In this document: positions 1 through 6,098 of the stretch, piece by piece
Layout of the letters: each line of letters starts with the position of its first letter
How positions within the stretch are numbered: position 1 is the first letter of the stretch
Origin: a virus
Length of the DNA: 28,822 bases
IMG/VR virus record: IMGVR_UViG_3300010157_000194
Span: 1-28,822 of that record
Direction: 5' to 3' (one strand)
Made by a program: the position numbers and the translations under genes
The notes under the pieces: model-generated
The model's input: the letters and a program-made list of their open reading frames with translations, nothing else
The model's database searches: none
Told to the model about the DNA's origin: nothing

Positions 1-18
1 ACAGAATTACGAGAGATA

Positions 19-354
19 ATGGTATATCAGAGTCCACCTGAATTGGGTGCTTTACATAGTGAAGTAGAAGACATGATGGAAATTATGGGGAAACAACAAA
101 AAGTCCTCATGGTTAAACAAATTCAAAAAGATTATGCGGACAAACAAAGAAAAAAAAGAAGAATACAAAAATTAAAAATAGAGGTTGCTCTAGGGTTTGT
201 AGCTATGATGTTAGCATCAACTTTTGGATTAATGATTGCTTATGTTGTGGAAGATAGAATCAAAAAATATCCAGAACTTGGTACAGAATGGCGACCAAAA
301 ACAGAAGCTCAACGCCAACGAGAAGCAATACCACAAAAATATACAGGAAGATAA
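19..354 (+). CDS. Small membrane-anchored protein, unknown function
   Basis: I do not recognise a family. The 111-residue product has a charged, coiled-coil-like N-terminal half rich in Lys, Gln and Glu, then one hydrophobic segment at about residues 57-76, then a charged Pro/Gln-rich tail. This suggests a single-pass membrane protein. A GAGAGAT ribosome-site-like stretch precedes the ATG. The same frame stays open to the left edge of the window, so the true start could lie outside. The next gene starts immediately after the stop codon, so the two are probably co-translated. Confidence 0.6.
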   Translation: MVYQSPPELGALHSEVEDMMEIMGKQQKVLMVKQIQKDYADKQRKKRRIQKLKIEVALGFVAMMLASTFGLMIAYVVEDRIKKYPELGTEWRPKTEAQRQREAIPQKYTGR

Positions 355-495
355 ATGCTAAGTTTATTCAAAGACACTTTTGAATGGTTATTAGACAAAG
401 GAATAGTAACTGCTTTGTTGATAGTGAATTTAGTTTATGTTTTGATATTTGTTGTTGTGATGTATGTACTAAATTGGTACCATAAAAACCATTAA
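355..495 (+). CDS. 46-residue single-pass membrane protein
   Basis: The ATG directly follows the TAA of the upstream gene. The product has a short amphipathic start (MLSLFKDTFEWLLDKG) and one long hydrophobic segment at about residues 18-39, then a short basic tail. Small transmembrane proteins of this kind are common in phage operons. Function is unknown. The next gene begins one base after the stop, which supports an operon of three genes on the plus strand. Confidence 0.55.
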   Translation: MLSLFKDTFEWLLDKGIVTALLIVNLVYVLIFVVVMYVLNWYHKNH

Positions 496-496
496 T

Positions 497-730
497 ATGA
501 AAAATATTATTGTGTTAGTTTTATGGTTTTATACCATTTTAGCCATAGCTTTGCCTCCGCATGGAGGAGAAAAACATCACTATGATAAATCAGCTGTGGC
601 AAAAGAATTACCAGCTAGAGAACAAGAAGTTAAACTAAACTATGGAACAGCTGAGTGTGTCAGAACGGCTTGGATCGGTGATATCAATAATAGAAAATTA
701 ATTTGTGTTGAATATCGTCACAAAAAATAA
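497..730 (+). CDS. Small exported protein, unknown function
   Basis: The 77-residue product begins with a typical signal peptide: Lys near the start, a hydrophobic core, and a likely cleavage site near ALA/ALP at residues 17-20. The mature part is His/Lys-rich with two Cys (about residues 54 and 70) that could form a disulfide, consistent with a periplasmic location. It is the last plus-strand gene and is convergent with the metallophosphoesterase gene, with only six bases between the two stop codons. No terminator hairpin is visible in that gap. Confidence 0.6.
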   Translation: MKNIIVLVLWFYTILAIALPPHGGEKHHYDKSAVAKELPAREQEVKLNYGTAECVRTAWIGDINNRKLICVEYRHKK

Positions 731-736
731 TCTATA

Positions 737-1318
737 TTACATTATTGGCCCGTTACCATTGTGAAAGCCTACATCACCACCTTCTGCTTTGATTCGCTTG
801 ATAACATCTTCAAATAGAATTGGTCTAAAATCAGTTTGCTCAACACAAACACAATGATATCTTGGATCAATTTCTGGTGTAGCTTTGGCGTGTTTTTGTA
901 TCATCACACGATTTGCGTGGAGATGGCCATGAATGTTTGTACCAAAACGACCAAGACTTTCTGTATGAATTGGAATATGAGACATAATCATTCCGTTCAT
1001 TACATGATATGCACGAAGCTCACGGAAGTGTTGTCTGTATTCATCATCACGGAAGATATCGTGATTACCACGAATCAATACTTTATCACCATTTAAACGG
1101 TATAGAGTCTTCAATGCTTTGCGGTTAATCACCACATCACCAAGATGATATACTTTATCGTTAGGCCGAACTGTTTCGTTCCAACGCTTAATCATTTCTT
1201 CATCCATTTCGTCAGCATTATCCCATGGACGTAACTTTGTCACTCCATCATTTCTTGTGAATTTGCAAACACCGGTATGACCGAAATGTGTATCACTAAC
1301 TAAAAATATCGCTGGCAT
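737..1318 (-). CDS. Calcineurin-like metallophosphoesterase
   Basis: The 193-residue protein carries the ordered motifs of the calcineurin-like phosphoesterase fold: SDTHFGH (residues 8-14), LGD (59-61), GNHD (84-87), a SHIPIH motif and HGHLH near residue 131. These supply the Asp, Asn and His ligands for two metal ions, so it should hydrolyse phosphomonoesters or phosphodiesters. The natural substrate is not evident. Similar stand-alone phosphoesterases occur in many T4-like phages. A TATAAATA late-promoter motif lies 23 bases upstream of the start, suggesting late expression independent of the upstream tRNA array. Confidence 0.9.
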   Translation of the reverse strand: MPAIFLVSDTHFGHTGVCKFTRNDGVTKLRPWDNADEMDEEMIKRWNETVRPNDKVYHLGDVVINRKALKTLYRLNGDKVLIRGNHDIFRDDEYRQHFRELRAYHVMNGMIMSHIPIHTESLGRFGTNIHGHLHANRVMIQKHAKATPEIDPRYHCVCVEQTDFRPILFEDVIKRIKAEGGDVGFHNGNGPIM

Positions 1319-1340
1319 ATTAAACTCTCAATTATCTAAA

Positions 1341-1348
1341 TATTTATA
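1341..1348 (-). promoter_or_regulatory. T4-type late promoter motif (TATAAATA)
   Basis: On the minus strand the sequence reads TATAAATA, the consensus -10 element recognised by the T4 late sigma factor gp55 with gp33/gp45. It lies 23 bases upstream of the metallophosphoesterase ATG, a suitable distance. I noticed no other exact copy in the window. Whether this phage has a gp55-type factor cannot be seen here. Confidence 0.5.
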
Positions 1349-1503
1349 TGTCATCAATTAACAAAACAGGCGTAACCAATTTATTGGTAATTGCACAACA
1401 ACTTCCATATATTGAATATACATTTTGCACTACAAATAGAAAATTTACTCCGTCTTTTATAGAAATAGAAAAACCTTTTGTAATAGATGAAATGTTAACT
1501 GTG

Positions 1504-1576
1504 GGCAGAAGTAAGGGGATTGAACCCTTGATATCGGAATCACAATCCGAGGTTTTACCACTAAACTAACTTCTGC
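1504..1576 (-). tRNA. tRNA-His (GTG)
   Basis: The minus strand folds into a cloverleaf: acceptor GCAGAAG/CTTCTGC, anticodon stem TCGGA/TCCGA closing the loop TTGTGAT (anticodon GTG), and T arm with TTCAATC. The base after the acceptor stem is C, as expected for position 73 of tRNA-His. CCA is not cleanly encoded. It is the last tRNA of the array. Confidence 0.93.
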
Positions 1577-1579
1577 ATT

Positions 1580-1655
1580 TGGCTCCCCGAGATGGGCTTG
1601 AACCACCGACCTGCGGATTAACAGTCCGTCGCTCTACCAACTGAGCTATCAGGGA
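1580..1655 (-). tRNA. tRNA-Asn (GTT)
   Basis: Cloverleaf with acceptor TCCCTGA/TCGGGGA, D arm with AGTTGGTAGAGC, anticodon loop CTGTTAA (anticodon GTT) and T loop TTCAAGC. The 3' GCCA is encoded. Only three bases separate it from tRNA-His. Confidence 0.95.
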
Positions 1656-1660
1656 ATATT

Positions 1661-1734
1661 TGGCACGGGAACCAGGACTTGAACCTAGAATAACAGAGTC
1701 AAAGTCTGCGGTGTTACCATTACACTATTCCCGA
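1661..1734 (-). tRNA. tRNA-Gln (TTG)
   Basis: Anticodon stem GCAGA/TCTGT closes the loop CTTTGAC (anticodon TTG). The T arm is CTAGG, TTCAAGT, CCTGG, and GCCA is encoded at the 3' end. Acceptor CGGGAA pairs with TTCCCG, but the first pair (T1 with T72) does not form. Weak first pairs are a known identity feature of tRNA-Gln, where it is normally U1-A72. Confidence 0.92.
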
Positions 1735-1740
1735 ATAATT

Positions 1741-1815
1741 TGGCGGTCTCAAGGAGAATTGAACTCCTGCCTAAGGCGTGACAAGCCTTTATACTAACCA
1801 CTATACTATAAGACC
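1741..1815 (-). tRNA. tRNA-Asp (GTC)
   Basis: Acceptor GGTCTTA/TGAGACC, anticodon stem AAGGC/GCCTT with loop TTGTCAC (anticodon GTC), T arm AGGAG, TTCAATT, CTCCT, and encoded GCCA. Its 5' end abuts the long inverted repeat of the neighbouring structured element with no spacer. Confidence 0.95.
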
Positions 1816-1935
1816 ATTTGTTTTGCTGACGCACTATTTGCTACGCTCAACGGAATTGGTGGCCACACTACCGTTTATGTACGCAGTTACTCAGGGTTGA
1901 CGTTTCCCCCATGGCTTACGTCAGCAAAACAAATG
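1815..1935 (-). ncRNA. Candidate structured RNA 1 in the tRNA array (17-bp terminal stem)
   Basis: The 121-base spacer between tRNA-Asp and the second element is bounded by perfect inverted repeats, 1815-1831 and 1919-1935 (CATTTGTTTTGCTGACG and its complement). There is no plausible coding frame. Inside, AACGG at 1849-1853 can pair with CCGTT at 1871-1875. TGACG at 1898-1902 can also pair with CGTCA at 1919-1923, which would compete with the outer stem. The tRNA-like folds I tried do not work. Phage T4 makes two stable non-tRNA RNAs from its tRNA cluster, which is a precedent; homology to those is not claimed. The strand is inferred from the flanking tRNAs. Confidence 0.6.
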
Positions 1936-1936
1936 A

Positions 1937-2152
1937 TACCATATTAAAATACATTAGGGTGTGATTGTCGTTCCAGAACTTCATCTGGCTTCTCACGGCT
2001 TCGTCTGCCGATAAGACAATCTCCACATTACAGACCAATTTGGTTTCTAGCGCCATCGGAAGGCTTCATGTAAACTTAGCGAGATGATGCGGCCATCAAG
2101 TGCTCCTAAGTTACCTACTAGAATTGGTAACCCAATGTATTTTAATATGGTA
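1937..2152 (-). ncRNA. Candidate structured RNA 2 in the tRNA array (19-bp terminal stem, branched)
   Basis: Bases 1937-1955 and 2134-2152 are perfect 19-base inverted repeats. The helix continues for four more pairs (1957-1960 with 2130-2133) across one bulged base. Internal helices visible by eye: 1963-1969 with 2015-2021 (GATTGTC/GACAATC) enclosing 1973-1977 with 1984-1988 and 1996-1999 with 2007-2010; and 2073-2079 with 2106-2112 enclosing 2085-2089 with 2094-2098. A further hairpin pairs 2110-2115 with 2126-2131, partly in competition with the outer helix. This many nested helices in 216 bases is unlikely by chance. No coding frame fits. The right arm overlaps the encoded 3' ACCA of tRNA-Glu, so the two RNAs must be separated by processing. 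Confidence 0.65.
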
Positions 2153-2223
2153 CTCGGTACCGGATTTGAACCGGTGTGAATGCCGTGAAAGGGCACTATC
2201 CTAGGCCGCTAGATGAACCGAGC
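2148..2223 (-). tRNA. tRNA-Glu (TTC)
   Basis: Acceptor GCTCGGT/ACCGAGT (first pair G-T wobble), anticodon stem GTGCC/GGCAT with loop CTTTCAC (anticodon TTC), T arm CCGG, TTCAAAT, CCGG, and encoded ACCA. The last five bases are shared with the terminal stem of structured RNA 2. Confidence 0.94.
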
Positions 2224-2269
2224 ATTTAAAATTTAAAGAACAATGATTGATTTCTCAATCTATGGAAGT

Positions 2270-2297
2270 ATTATAACACAACCAACAAATTTGTCAA
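2270..2297 (-). promoter_or_regulatory. Consensus sigma70-type promoter of the tRNA array
   Basis: Minus strand: TTGACA (2292-2297), 16-base spacer, TATAAT (2270-2275). It lies between tRNA-Cys and tRNA-Glu, so it drives tRNA-Glu and everything downstream. The initial transcribed sequence resembles the leader CCATAGATTGAGAAA seen at the early promoters near 9.8 and 10.3 kb. Confidence 0.85.
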
Positions 2298-2329
2298 CAT
2301 ATTTTTTCAATCTGTTGTTTCGGCACAAA

Positions 2330-2406
2330 TGGAATGGGTGACAGGATTTGAACCTGCATGATACGGATTTGCAATCCGTTGCCTAACCATTCAGCTACAC
2401 ACCCAT
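2330..2406 (-). tRNA. tRNA-Cys (GCA)
   Basis: Anticodon stem ACGGA/TCCGT closes TTGCAAA (anticodon GCA). T arm GCAGG, TTCAAAT, CCTGT. U at position 73 followed by encoded CCA fits tRNA-Cys. The best acceptor pairing is ATGGGTG with CACCCAT, but this leaves four bases rather than two between the acceptor and D stems. The geometry is therefore slightly irregular. Confidence 0.88.
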
Positions 2407-2417
2407 ATAAATCAAAA

Positions 2418-2708
2418 TTAGTCTGGAACTCTCATTTGTTTGCTTTCAGCAATTTCACCGTTTGAATGAATATACGCAACAAATCCATCTTTATCTTTCA
2501 TAGCAGTTCCTTCCCAAAAGAAGTCTTTTTTACGAAATAGATTAATATGTTCTTCAGTATATTCTTGGCAATCAATCTTTAATTGTCCCATAAATTCTTG
2601 CCAATTGTCATCAGCGACTGAAGCAATTTTTAATGCTTCATCTTCACTTTCCGCTTCTACAACATGTATATGGCGGAAACTTTGCATTGTTTCAACGATA
2701 TATTTCAT
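2418..2708 (-). CDS. Conserved phage protein of unknown function
   Basis: A 96-residue protein beginning MKYIVETMQSFRHIHVVEAE, with a pattern (xxAxSEDEALKIA) like small alpha/beta domains that occur in many aquatic T4-like phages. I cannot give a function. It is soluble and mildly acidic. It follows the 126-residue gene by two bases and is the last protein gene before the tRNA array. Confidence 0.7.
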   Translation of the reverse strand: MKYIVETMQSFRHIHVVEAESEDEALKIASVADDNWQEFMGQLKIDCQEYTEEHINLFRKKDFFWEGTAMKDKDGFVAYIHSNGEIAESKQMRVPD

Positions 2709-2710
2709 TT

Positions 2711-3091
2711 TTAATCTTCCAATTTTTCAAACGCTGGATCACAATCAATAATCATCTCTGTATCACCTTGTGTCCAACCATCTTCTTCTAAATCAAGCCA
2801 AGAATTTTCATCCAACCACTCAATCATTGCTTCTTCCTCTTCTTCGGTAAATCCAGTAAACTCATGTTCTTCCCAGCAACCATCGGTACACTCAACCATT
2901 TCAACATCATAACCACAAGAATATAAATCGTCACCAGCTTCAATTTCTGGCGGATTATCATCTTCTGTTTCACAAGTAAACTGTCCCCAGCGCCAACCAG
3001 TTTCAATTACAATCGTTTTACCATCTTTATGATAGTAACACCTCTCTTTTAGAGATTTTTTCCATGTCGGTTCAATTTGCCAAAGTGCCAT
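2711..3091 (-). CDS. Acidic conserved phage protein, unknown function
   Basis: The 126-residue protein is strongly acidic and Trp-rich, starting MALWQIEPTWKKSLKERCYY. The opening 'EPTWKKS' and later 'RWGQFTCETEDDNPPE' pattern recalls a small family common in marine myoviruses, still uncharacterised as far as I know. Residues after about 75 are dominated by Glu and Asp. It is one base from the upstream Api92/WYL_2-type gene and is probably co-transcribed with it. Confidence 0.7.
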   Translation of the reverse strand: MALWQIEPTWKKSLKERCYYHKDGKTIVIETGWRWGQFTCETEDDNPPEIEAGDDLYSCGYDVEMVECTDGCWEEHEFTGFTEEEEEAMIEWLDENSWLDLEEDGWTQGDTEMIIDCDPAFEKLED

Positions 3092-3092
3092 T

Positions 3093-3956
3093 TTATTCTC
3101 CTAGCGAAAAATTAATAGTTTTTACAGAGTCCCAGCGAAAACTACGCCAACCTTCTGCTTCTGTATCCCACACAGCTAACGCTTCATCTGATTTTTTGCG
3201 TGTCGTAGCAGATTTTTCTGCTTTAGGAATTAATTCTTCATTTAAAGTAGCTTGCATTGCACGCTCTGTGCCGTCTTTTTTCGTAAAAACAACACCAACA
3301 ACATGGTGACGCAATAATTCTCTTAACCATTCACGGCCAGTTTCATCATCAAGCGCATGTTTTGTAGGTTCGTCACTCACACTTAGTGCTTCAAATTCTT
3401 TTTTCAATTCTTCTAGTCCTTCAAGTAAATCAGTATCGGATTCTTCTTCAGTTTCCACATCTTCTTCCCAATCTTCCATTTGCTCACGGATATTATATTC
3501 TTCAAGCAATTCTTCTGGCACATTATCAAGTGCTTCAAGATTTTCAATAGTATAGCAATCATCATAACCACCAACATTTGAACCAACAAATGACATGCCT
3601 GGCTCATAGTAAGTAGCAGTAACATACCACTCAGTATTTGCTGCTAAGAATTCATAGAGTGCTGTTGGCGGTGACCATGCTGTATCAAAATTCATTGTGA
3701 TGGAATTATCATTCACTTTTGTCCATGAATAAATTGAAGCTTCCCATTTGGTTCCCCAATTAGAAACATTCCACTCATACCAAGATTCACCTTCATCAAA
3801 TTCTGGTGGTCGTGGCACAAAATACCCAAATAAACCTGCTTCAATATTATCAGTTTTATCTTTTTCGTCTAGGTATTTTAGGTGTGCTTCTAGTTTTGCA
3901 ACTTCTGCAACATCATCATTATGAAACTCAACATTATTAGAACACCAATTAGGCAT
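3093..3956 (-). CDS. Api92/YubB-like protein with C-terminal WYL_2-type domain
   Basis: The 287-residue protein begins MPNWCSNNVEFH, the hallmark start of the Api92/YubB (DUF1281-like, ferredoxin-fold) family found in phages and plasmids. A Glu/Asp-rich linker occupies about residues 145-200. The C-terminal part (about 208-287) reads REWLRELLRHHVVGVVFTKK, then DGTERAM and later WRSFRWDSV, which matches my memory of the small WYL_2 (SH3/Sm-like) family of T4-like phages. That domain is often a stand-alone protein, so this looks like a fusion. The molecular role is unknown for both domains. Confidence 0.7.
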   Translation of the reverse strand: MPNWCSNNVEFHNDDVAEVAKLEAHLKYLDEKDKTDNIEAGLFGYFVPRPPEFDEGESWYEWNVSNWGTKWEASIYSWTKVNDNSITMNFDTAWSPPTALYEFLAANTEWYVTATYYEPGMSFVGSNVGGYDDCYTIENLEALDNVPEELLEEYNIREQMEDWEEDVETEEESDTDLLEGLEELKKEFEALSVSDEPTKHALDDETGREWLRELLRHHVVGVVFTKKDGTERAMQATLNEELIPKAEKSATTRKKSDEALAVWDTEAEGWRSFRWDSVKTINFSLGE

Positions 3957-3968
3957 ATATGATTTCCT

Positions 3969-4328
3969 TCACTTTAAGTAATTTAATTTCTTCATTATAA
4001 CACTACCTAACACATCTGTGAGGTAATTTTCAATCCATTTGCCTGAATTCTTCGTTTTTCGCAAAACACAACCGTAAATTTCTGTGCCAATCAAGTTTTC
4101 AACATATTTTGTCGGATCACCCAAGATTGCTTCAAACAAATCATCAAATACCGGCGTTCCATCTTCACCTTCTTTGAACATAACGACATGGTACTTGTCA
4201 CCAACTTCATTTCCTTCAATCGGTTCACCGTGACTGTCACCTTTAACTTTAAAATATGTAAAATTCAAAGAATCCACATCATCTTCATACGGTAAAAAGT
4301 AAAAACCGTCATATTTTAAATCTTCCAT
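3969..4328 (-). CDS. Unknown acidic protein (119 aa)
   Basis: Starts MEDLKYDGFYFLPYEDD. It has a mixed alpha/beta-looking composition, no membrane segment and no motif I recognise. It lies 12 bases upstream of the Api92-like gene on the same strand and probably shares its transcript. Confidence 0.6.
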   Translation of the reverse strand: MEDLKYDGFYFLPYEDDVDSLNFTYFKVKGDSHGEPIEGNEVGDKYHVVMFKEGEDGTPVFDDLFEAILGDPTKYVENLIGTEIYGCVLRKTKNSGKWIENYLTDVLGSVIMKKLNYLK

Positions 4329-4343
4329 TGATTTCCTTGTGTT

Positions 4344-4520
4344 TTAGAAGCGACTCATCATAGCTATTAGCATAAAAATTACTGCGCCGAGCAAATCTCC
4401 GAATAAAAATGAGTAAAAACTCATAAAAATTAAAATTCCAAAGATAATCCGAGAAATTTGTGACTGATTTAGAATCACAAATTCACGAAATTTATCTAAA
4501 AAGTCATATTTTTCACTCAT
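4344..4520 (-). CDS. 58-residue membrane protein
   Basis: Begins MSEKYDFLDKFREF, followed by two hydrophobic segments (about residues 24-40 and 44-55), ending MMSRF. Probably a two-pass inner-membrane protein. Its ATG overlaps the stop of a tiny upstream frame in an ATGA arrangement. Function unknown. Confidence 0.55.
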   Translation of the reverse strand: MSEKYDFLDKFREFVILNQSQISRIIFGILIFMSFYSFLFGDLLGAVIFMLIAMMSRF

Positions 4521-4585
4521 GTCATGTTTCCAATGCCATTATTTACGATTTCAACAATCAAAATTATCACCATAGCAAAATTCAT
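4517..4585 (-). CDS. Possible 22-residue hydrophobic leader-like peptide
   Basis: The frame encodes MNFAMVIILIVEIVNNGIGN then MT. It starts two bases after the stop of the upstream conserved gene and ends with a TGA overlapping the next ATG (ATGA). This placement favours translation, but the peptide is so short that it could simply be a spacer. Confidence 0.3.
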   Translation of the reverse strand: MNFAMVIILIVEIVNNGIGNMT

Positions 4586-4586
4586 A

Positions 4587-4865
4587 TCAACTCCAAGTCC
4601 TATGACGTTCAGCTACATGTTCCATACCATCATATTCTTCAATGTACCAGTTCACATCATCTGGAACTTCAACAATTTTTAATTCCGAAAACTGGCCGTC
4701 AAGATTTACACCTTCTTCAACCATTGCGATAAGGTGCTCATTATCTCTAGGAATTTGCCAGTATCCAAAATTAGGGTCGGTTATACCAGCACGCTTTTTA
4801 TAATCTTCTAATGCAGCCTCAGATAAACCAAAACCACCATAACAAGTATTAATTACAACTTTCAT
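4587..4865 (-). CDS. Conserved phage protein, unknown function (92 aa)
   Basis: The start MKVVINTCYGGFGLSEAALE is a well-known opening of a small protein family widespread in tailed phages, for which I know no function. It contains a WQIPRDNEHL segment and an acidic C-terminal half ending in a Trp-Tyr-rich region. No membrane segment. It lies three bases after the stop of the upstream lipoprotein gene. Confidence 0.75.
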   Translation of the reverse strand: MKVVINTCYGGFGLSEAALEDYKKRAGITDPNFGYWQIPRDNEHLIAMVEEGVNLDGQFSELKIVEVPDDVNWYIEEYDGMEHVAERHRTWS

Positions 4866-4868
4866 TTT

Positions 4869-5027
4869 TTATCTTTCGTTACAATAAAGAAAAGAACCGA
4901 CTTCACGGCATATTGGGTTTCTCATTGATTTCATCACTTCTATTTTTTTCTTGGTCATATCATCTAGCGGCTGATTCTGAGCACAGCCAGTAAATATAAC
5001 CAAAAAAATTATAAAAATTTTATTCAT
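4869..5027 (-). CDS. Small lipoprotein (52 aa)
   Basis: Starts MNKIFIIFLVIFTGCAQNQ: a hydrophobic signal segment followed by the lipobox FTGC (Cys15), so it should be lipidated and membrane-anchored. The mature part is 38 residues and has two further Cys (in ICRE and YCNE). The start overlaps the end of the upstream gene by eight bases. Function unknown. Confidence 0.6.
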   Translation of the reverse strand: MNKIFIIFLVIFTGCAQNQPLDDMTKKKIEVMKSMRNPICREVGSFLYCNER

Positions 5028-5223
5028 AATCTAAAGAAGAACCAACATCAAACTGATAACCAAACATCTTGGTTAATTCAGAACTAGTGTCATATTTTAA
5101 TGACATTTCAAGCTCACGATATTCCTGCTCAGCATTCTCTCTGGTAATATCATAGCCTTGCATGTTATAATTATCACGGATAATTCTTTTAACCACCGTT
5201 GATTGTAATTTTCTTTTATCCAT
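5020..5223 (-). CDS. Unknown small protein (67 aa)
   Basis: Starts MDKRKLQSTVVKRIIRDN. Charged and soluble with no recognised motif. It begins in the last base of the upstream gene's stop codon, so translation is likely coupled within the operon that starts at the 5738-5765 promoter. Confidence 0.6.
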   Translation of the reverse strand: MDKRKLQSTVVKRIIRDNYNMQGYDITRENAEQEYRELEMSLKYDTSSELTKMFGYQFDVGSSLDYE

Positions 5224-5411
5224 TAGAACACCAATTCCATCTCTGTCTGCTTAAACATTTCTGCATCCTGAATAGCAAAGGTAAGATAATCACAAAGGCT
5301 TTCACCAACTGAGCCAGAAAGAATAAAGGCTAACTTCTGTAATTCTTCATTGCTCATTTGTGTGATATTATAAGCTACAGAGGTGACAACAAAATCATTT
5401 ATTTTACTCAT
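5223..5411 (-). CDS. Unknown small protein (62 aa)
   Basis: Starts MSKINDFVVTSVAYNITQMS and looks helical and amphipathic (EELQKLAFILSG). No recognised family. It abuts both neighbours with one-base overlaps, and the arrangement supports its being real. Confidence 0.6.
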   Translation of the reverse strand: MSKINDFVVTSVAYNITQMSNEELQKLAFILSGSVGESLCDYLTFAIQDAEMFKQTEMELVF

Positions 5412-5707
5412 TATGCAACCTCACGATTCTTTTCCATCATTTCTGAAAGGATGTATTTAGCGACATTCAATTGTTTGCGGATATCATCTTTGGTAAAATA
5501 ATTACGCTCAAGCATTTCCTGACAATCAGATAAAATACCCATCACAACCATTTCATTACCAGAAAATTTAGCAGTTAAAGAATTCATATATTCTTCACGG
5601 ATATCTGCTTCAGATATTCCGTAGCATTTTTTCTCAAAGTCGGTCATCATAGGCATTTTAGTTTCCACACATTTTCCAGTATCCAACAAGCACTCTTCAA
5701 TTGACAT
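5411..5707 (-). CDS. Unknown protein (98 aa), first gene of a short operon
   Basis: An upstream ATG at 5725 is in frame, but the ATG at 5707 has AAGGG eight bases upstream and gives MSIEECLLDTGKCVETKM, so I chose it. The protein is helical and charged with three Cys in the first half. A strong sigma70-type promoter lies directly upstream (5738-5765). Function unknown. Confidence 0.65.
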   Translation of the reverse strand: MSIEECLLDTGKCVETKMPMMTDFEKKCYGISEADIREEYMNSLTAKFSGNEMVVMGILSDCQEMLERNYFTKDDIRKQLNVAKYILSEMMEKNREVA

Positions 5708-5737
5708 TTTGTAACCCTTTTTCATTTCAATAATGAA

Positions 5738-5765
5738 AGTATAACATAACCACGATAATTGTCAA
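5738..5765 (-). promoter_or_regulatory. Sigma70-type promoter
   Basis: Minus strand TTGACA (5760-5765), 16-base spacer, TATACT (5738-5743). It drives the genes from 5707 leftwards to at least the lipoprotein gene. It has the same spacing as the other early promoters in the window. Confidence 0.8.
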
Positions 5766-5803
5766 TAGCCCTGTTGTATTTTTGCAACAGTAATACTTTT
5801 GTA

Positions 5804-5911
5804 TTAATCTGTGATGTGGACAATAAATGCCAAGAACATCAAAAAGATAATAATATATTCTATAACACCTTTTATTTTTTTCTCACGCTTTAGAATTTCA
5901 CTTTCAATCAT
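5804..5911 (-). CDS. 35-residue single-pass membrane protein
   Basis: Encodes MIESEILKREKKIKGVIEYI followed by a hydrophobic stretch IIFLMFLAFIV. The start overlaps the preceding gene by eight bases. It is the last member of a long overlapping gene string. Function unknown. Confidence 0.45.
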   Translation of the reverse strand: MIESEILKREKKIKGVIEYIIIFLMFLAFIVHITD

Positions 5912-6098
5912 AGTCCACCTTCAAACAAATATAAACTTTGGTGTTGCTTGGTTTCTTCTGTATTCTGTTTTTCTCTGTGTTACAGGCTTGCATTGTTCTA
6001 AAATGATCCAAAGGAACATAGTTCAATTCAAGTGCTTCGGTATTTGGATTCTTCACAACCATCACAGCAACTAAAACAAATTCCAGTGGTGATATCAT
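5904..6098 (-). CDS. Small membrane-associated protein (64 aa)
   Basis: I chose the ATG at 6098 (MISPLEFVLVAVMVVKNPNT) because it forms an ATGA overlap with the upstream gene; a longer frame exists. A short hydrophobic N-terminus is followed by a polar, basic part. No family recognised. Confidence 0.5.
   Translation of the reverse strand: MISPLEFVLVAVMVVKNPNTEALELNYVPLDHFRTMQACNTEKNRIQKKPSNTKVYICLKVDYD

Noticed and set aside
1348-1569. Plus-strand open frame of 73 codons next to the late promoter
   Set aside because: It runs through the entire tRNA-His gene in antisense and has no ribosome site. The first 50 codons have no recognisable protein features.
1580-2223. Group I intron or split tRNA in the tRNA array
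   Set aside because: All six tRNAs are complete, and the two inserts lie between genes rather than in anticodon loops. I could not find conserved group I core motifs.
5771-5790. Rho-independent terminator downstream of the small-gene chain
   Set aside because: CTGTTG/CAACAG forms a 6-bp hairpin, but neither strand has a U run directly after the stem and it lies close to the next promoter.
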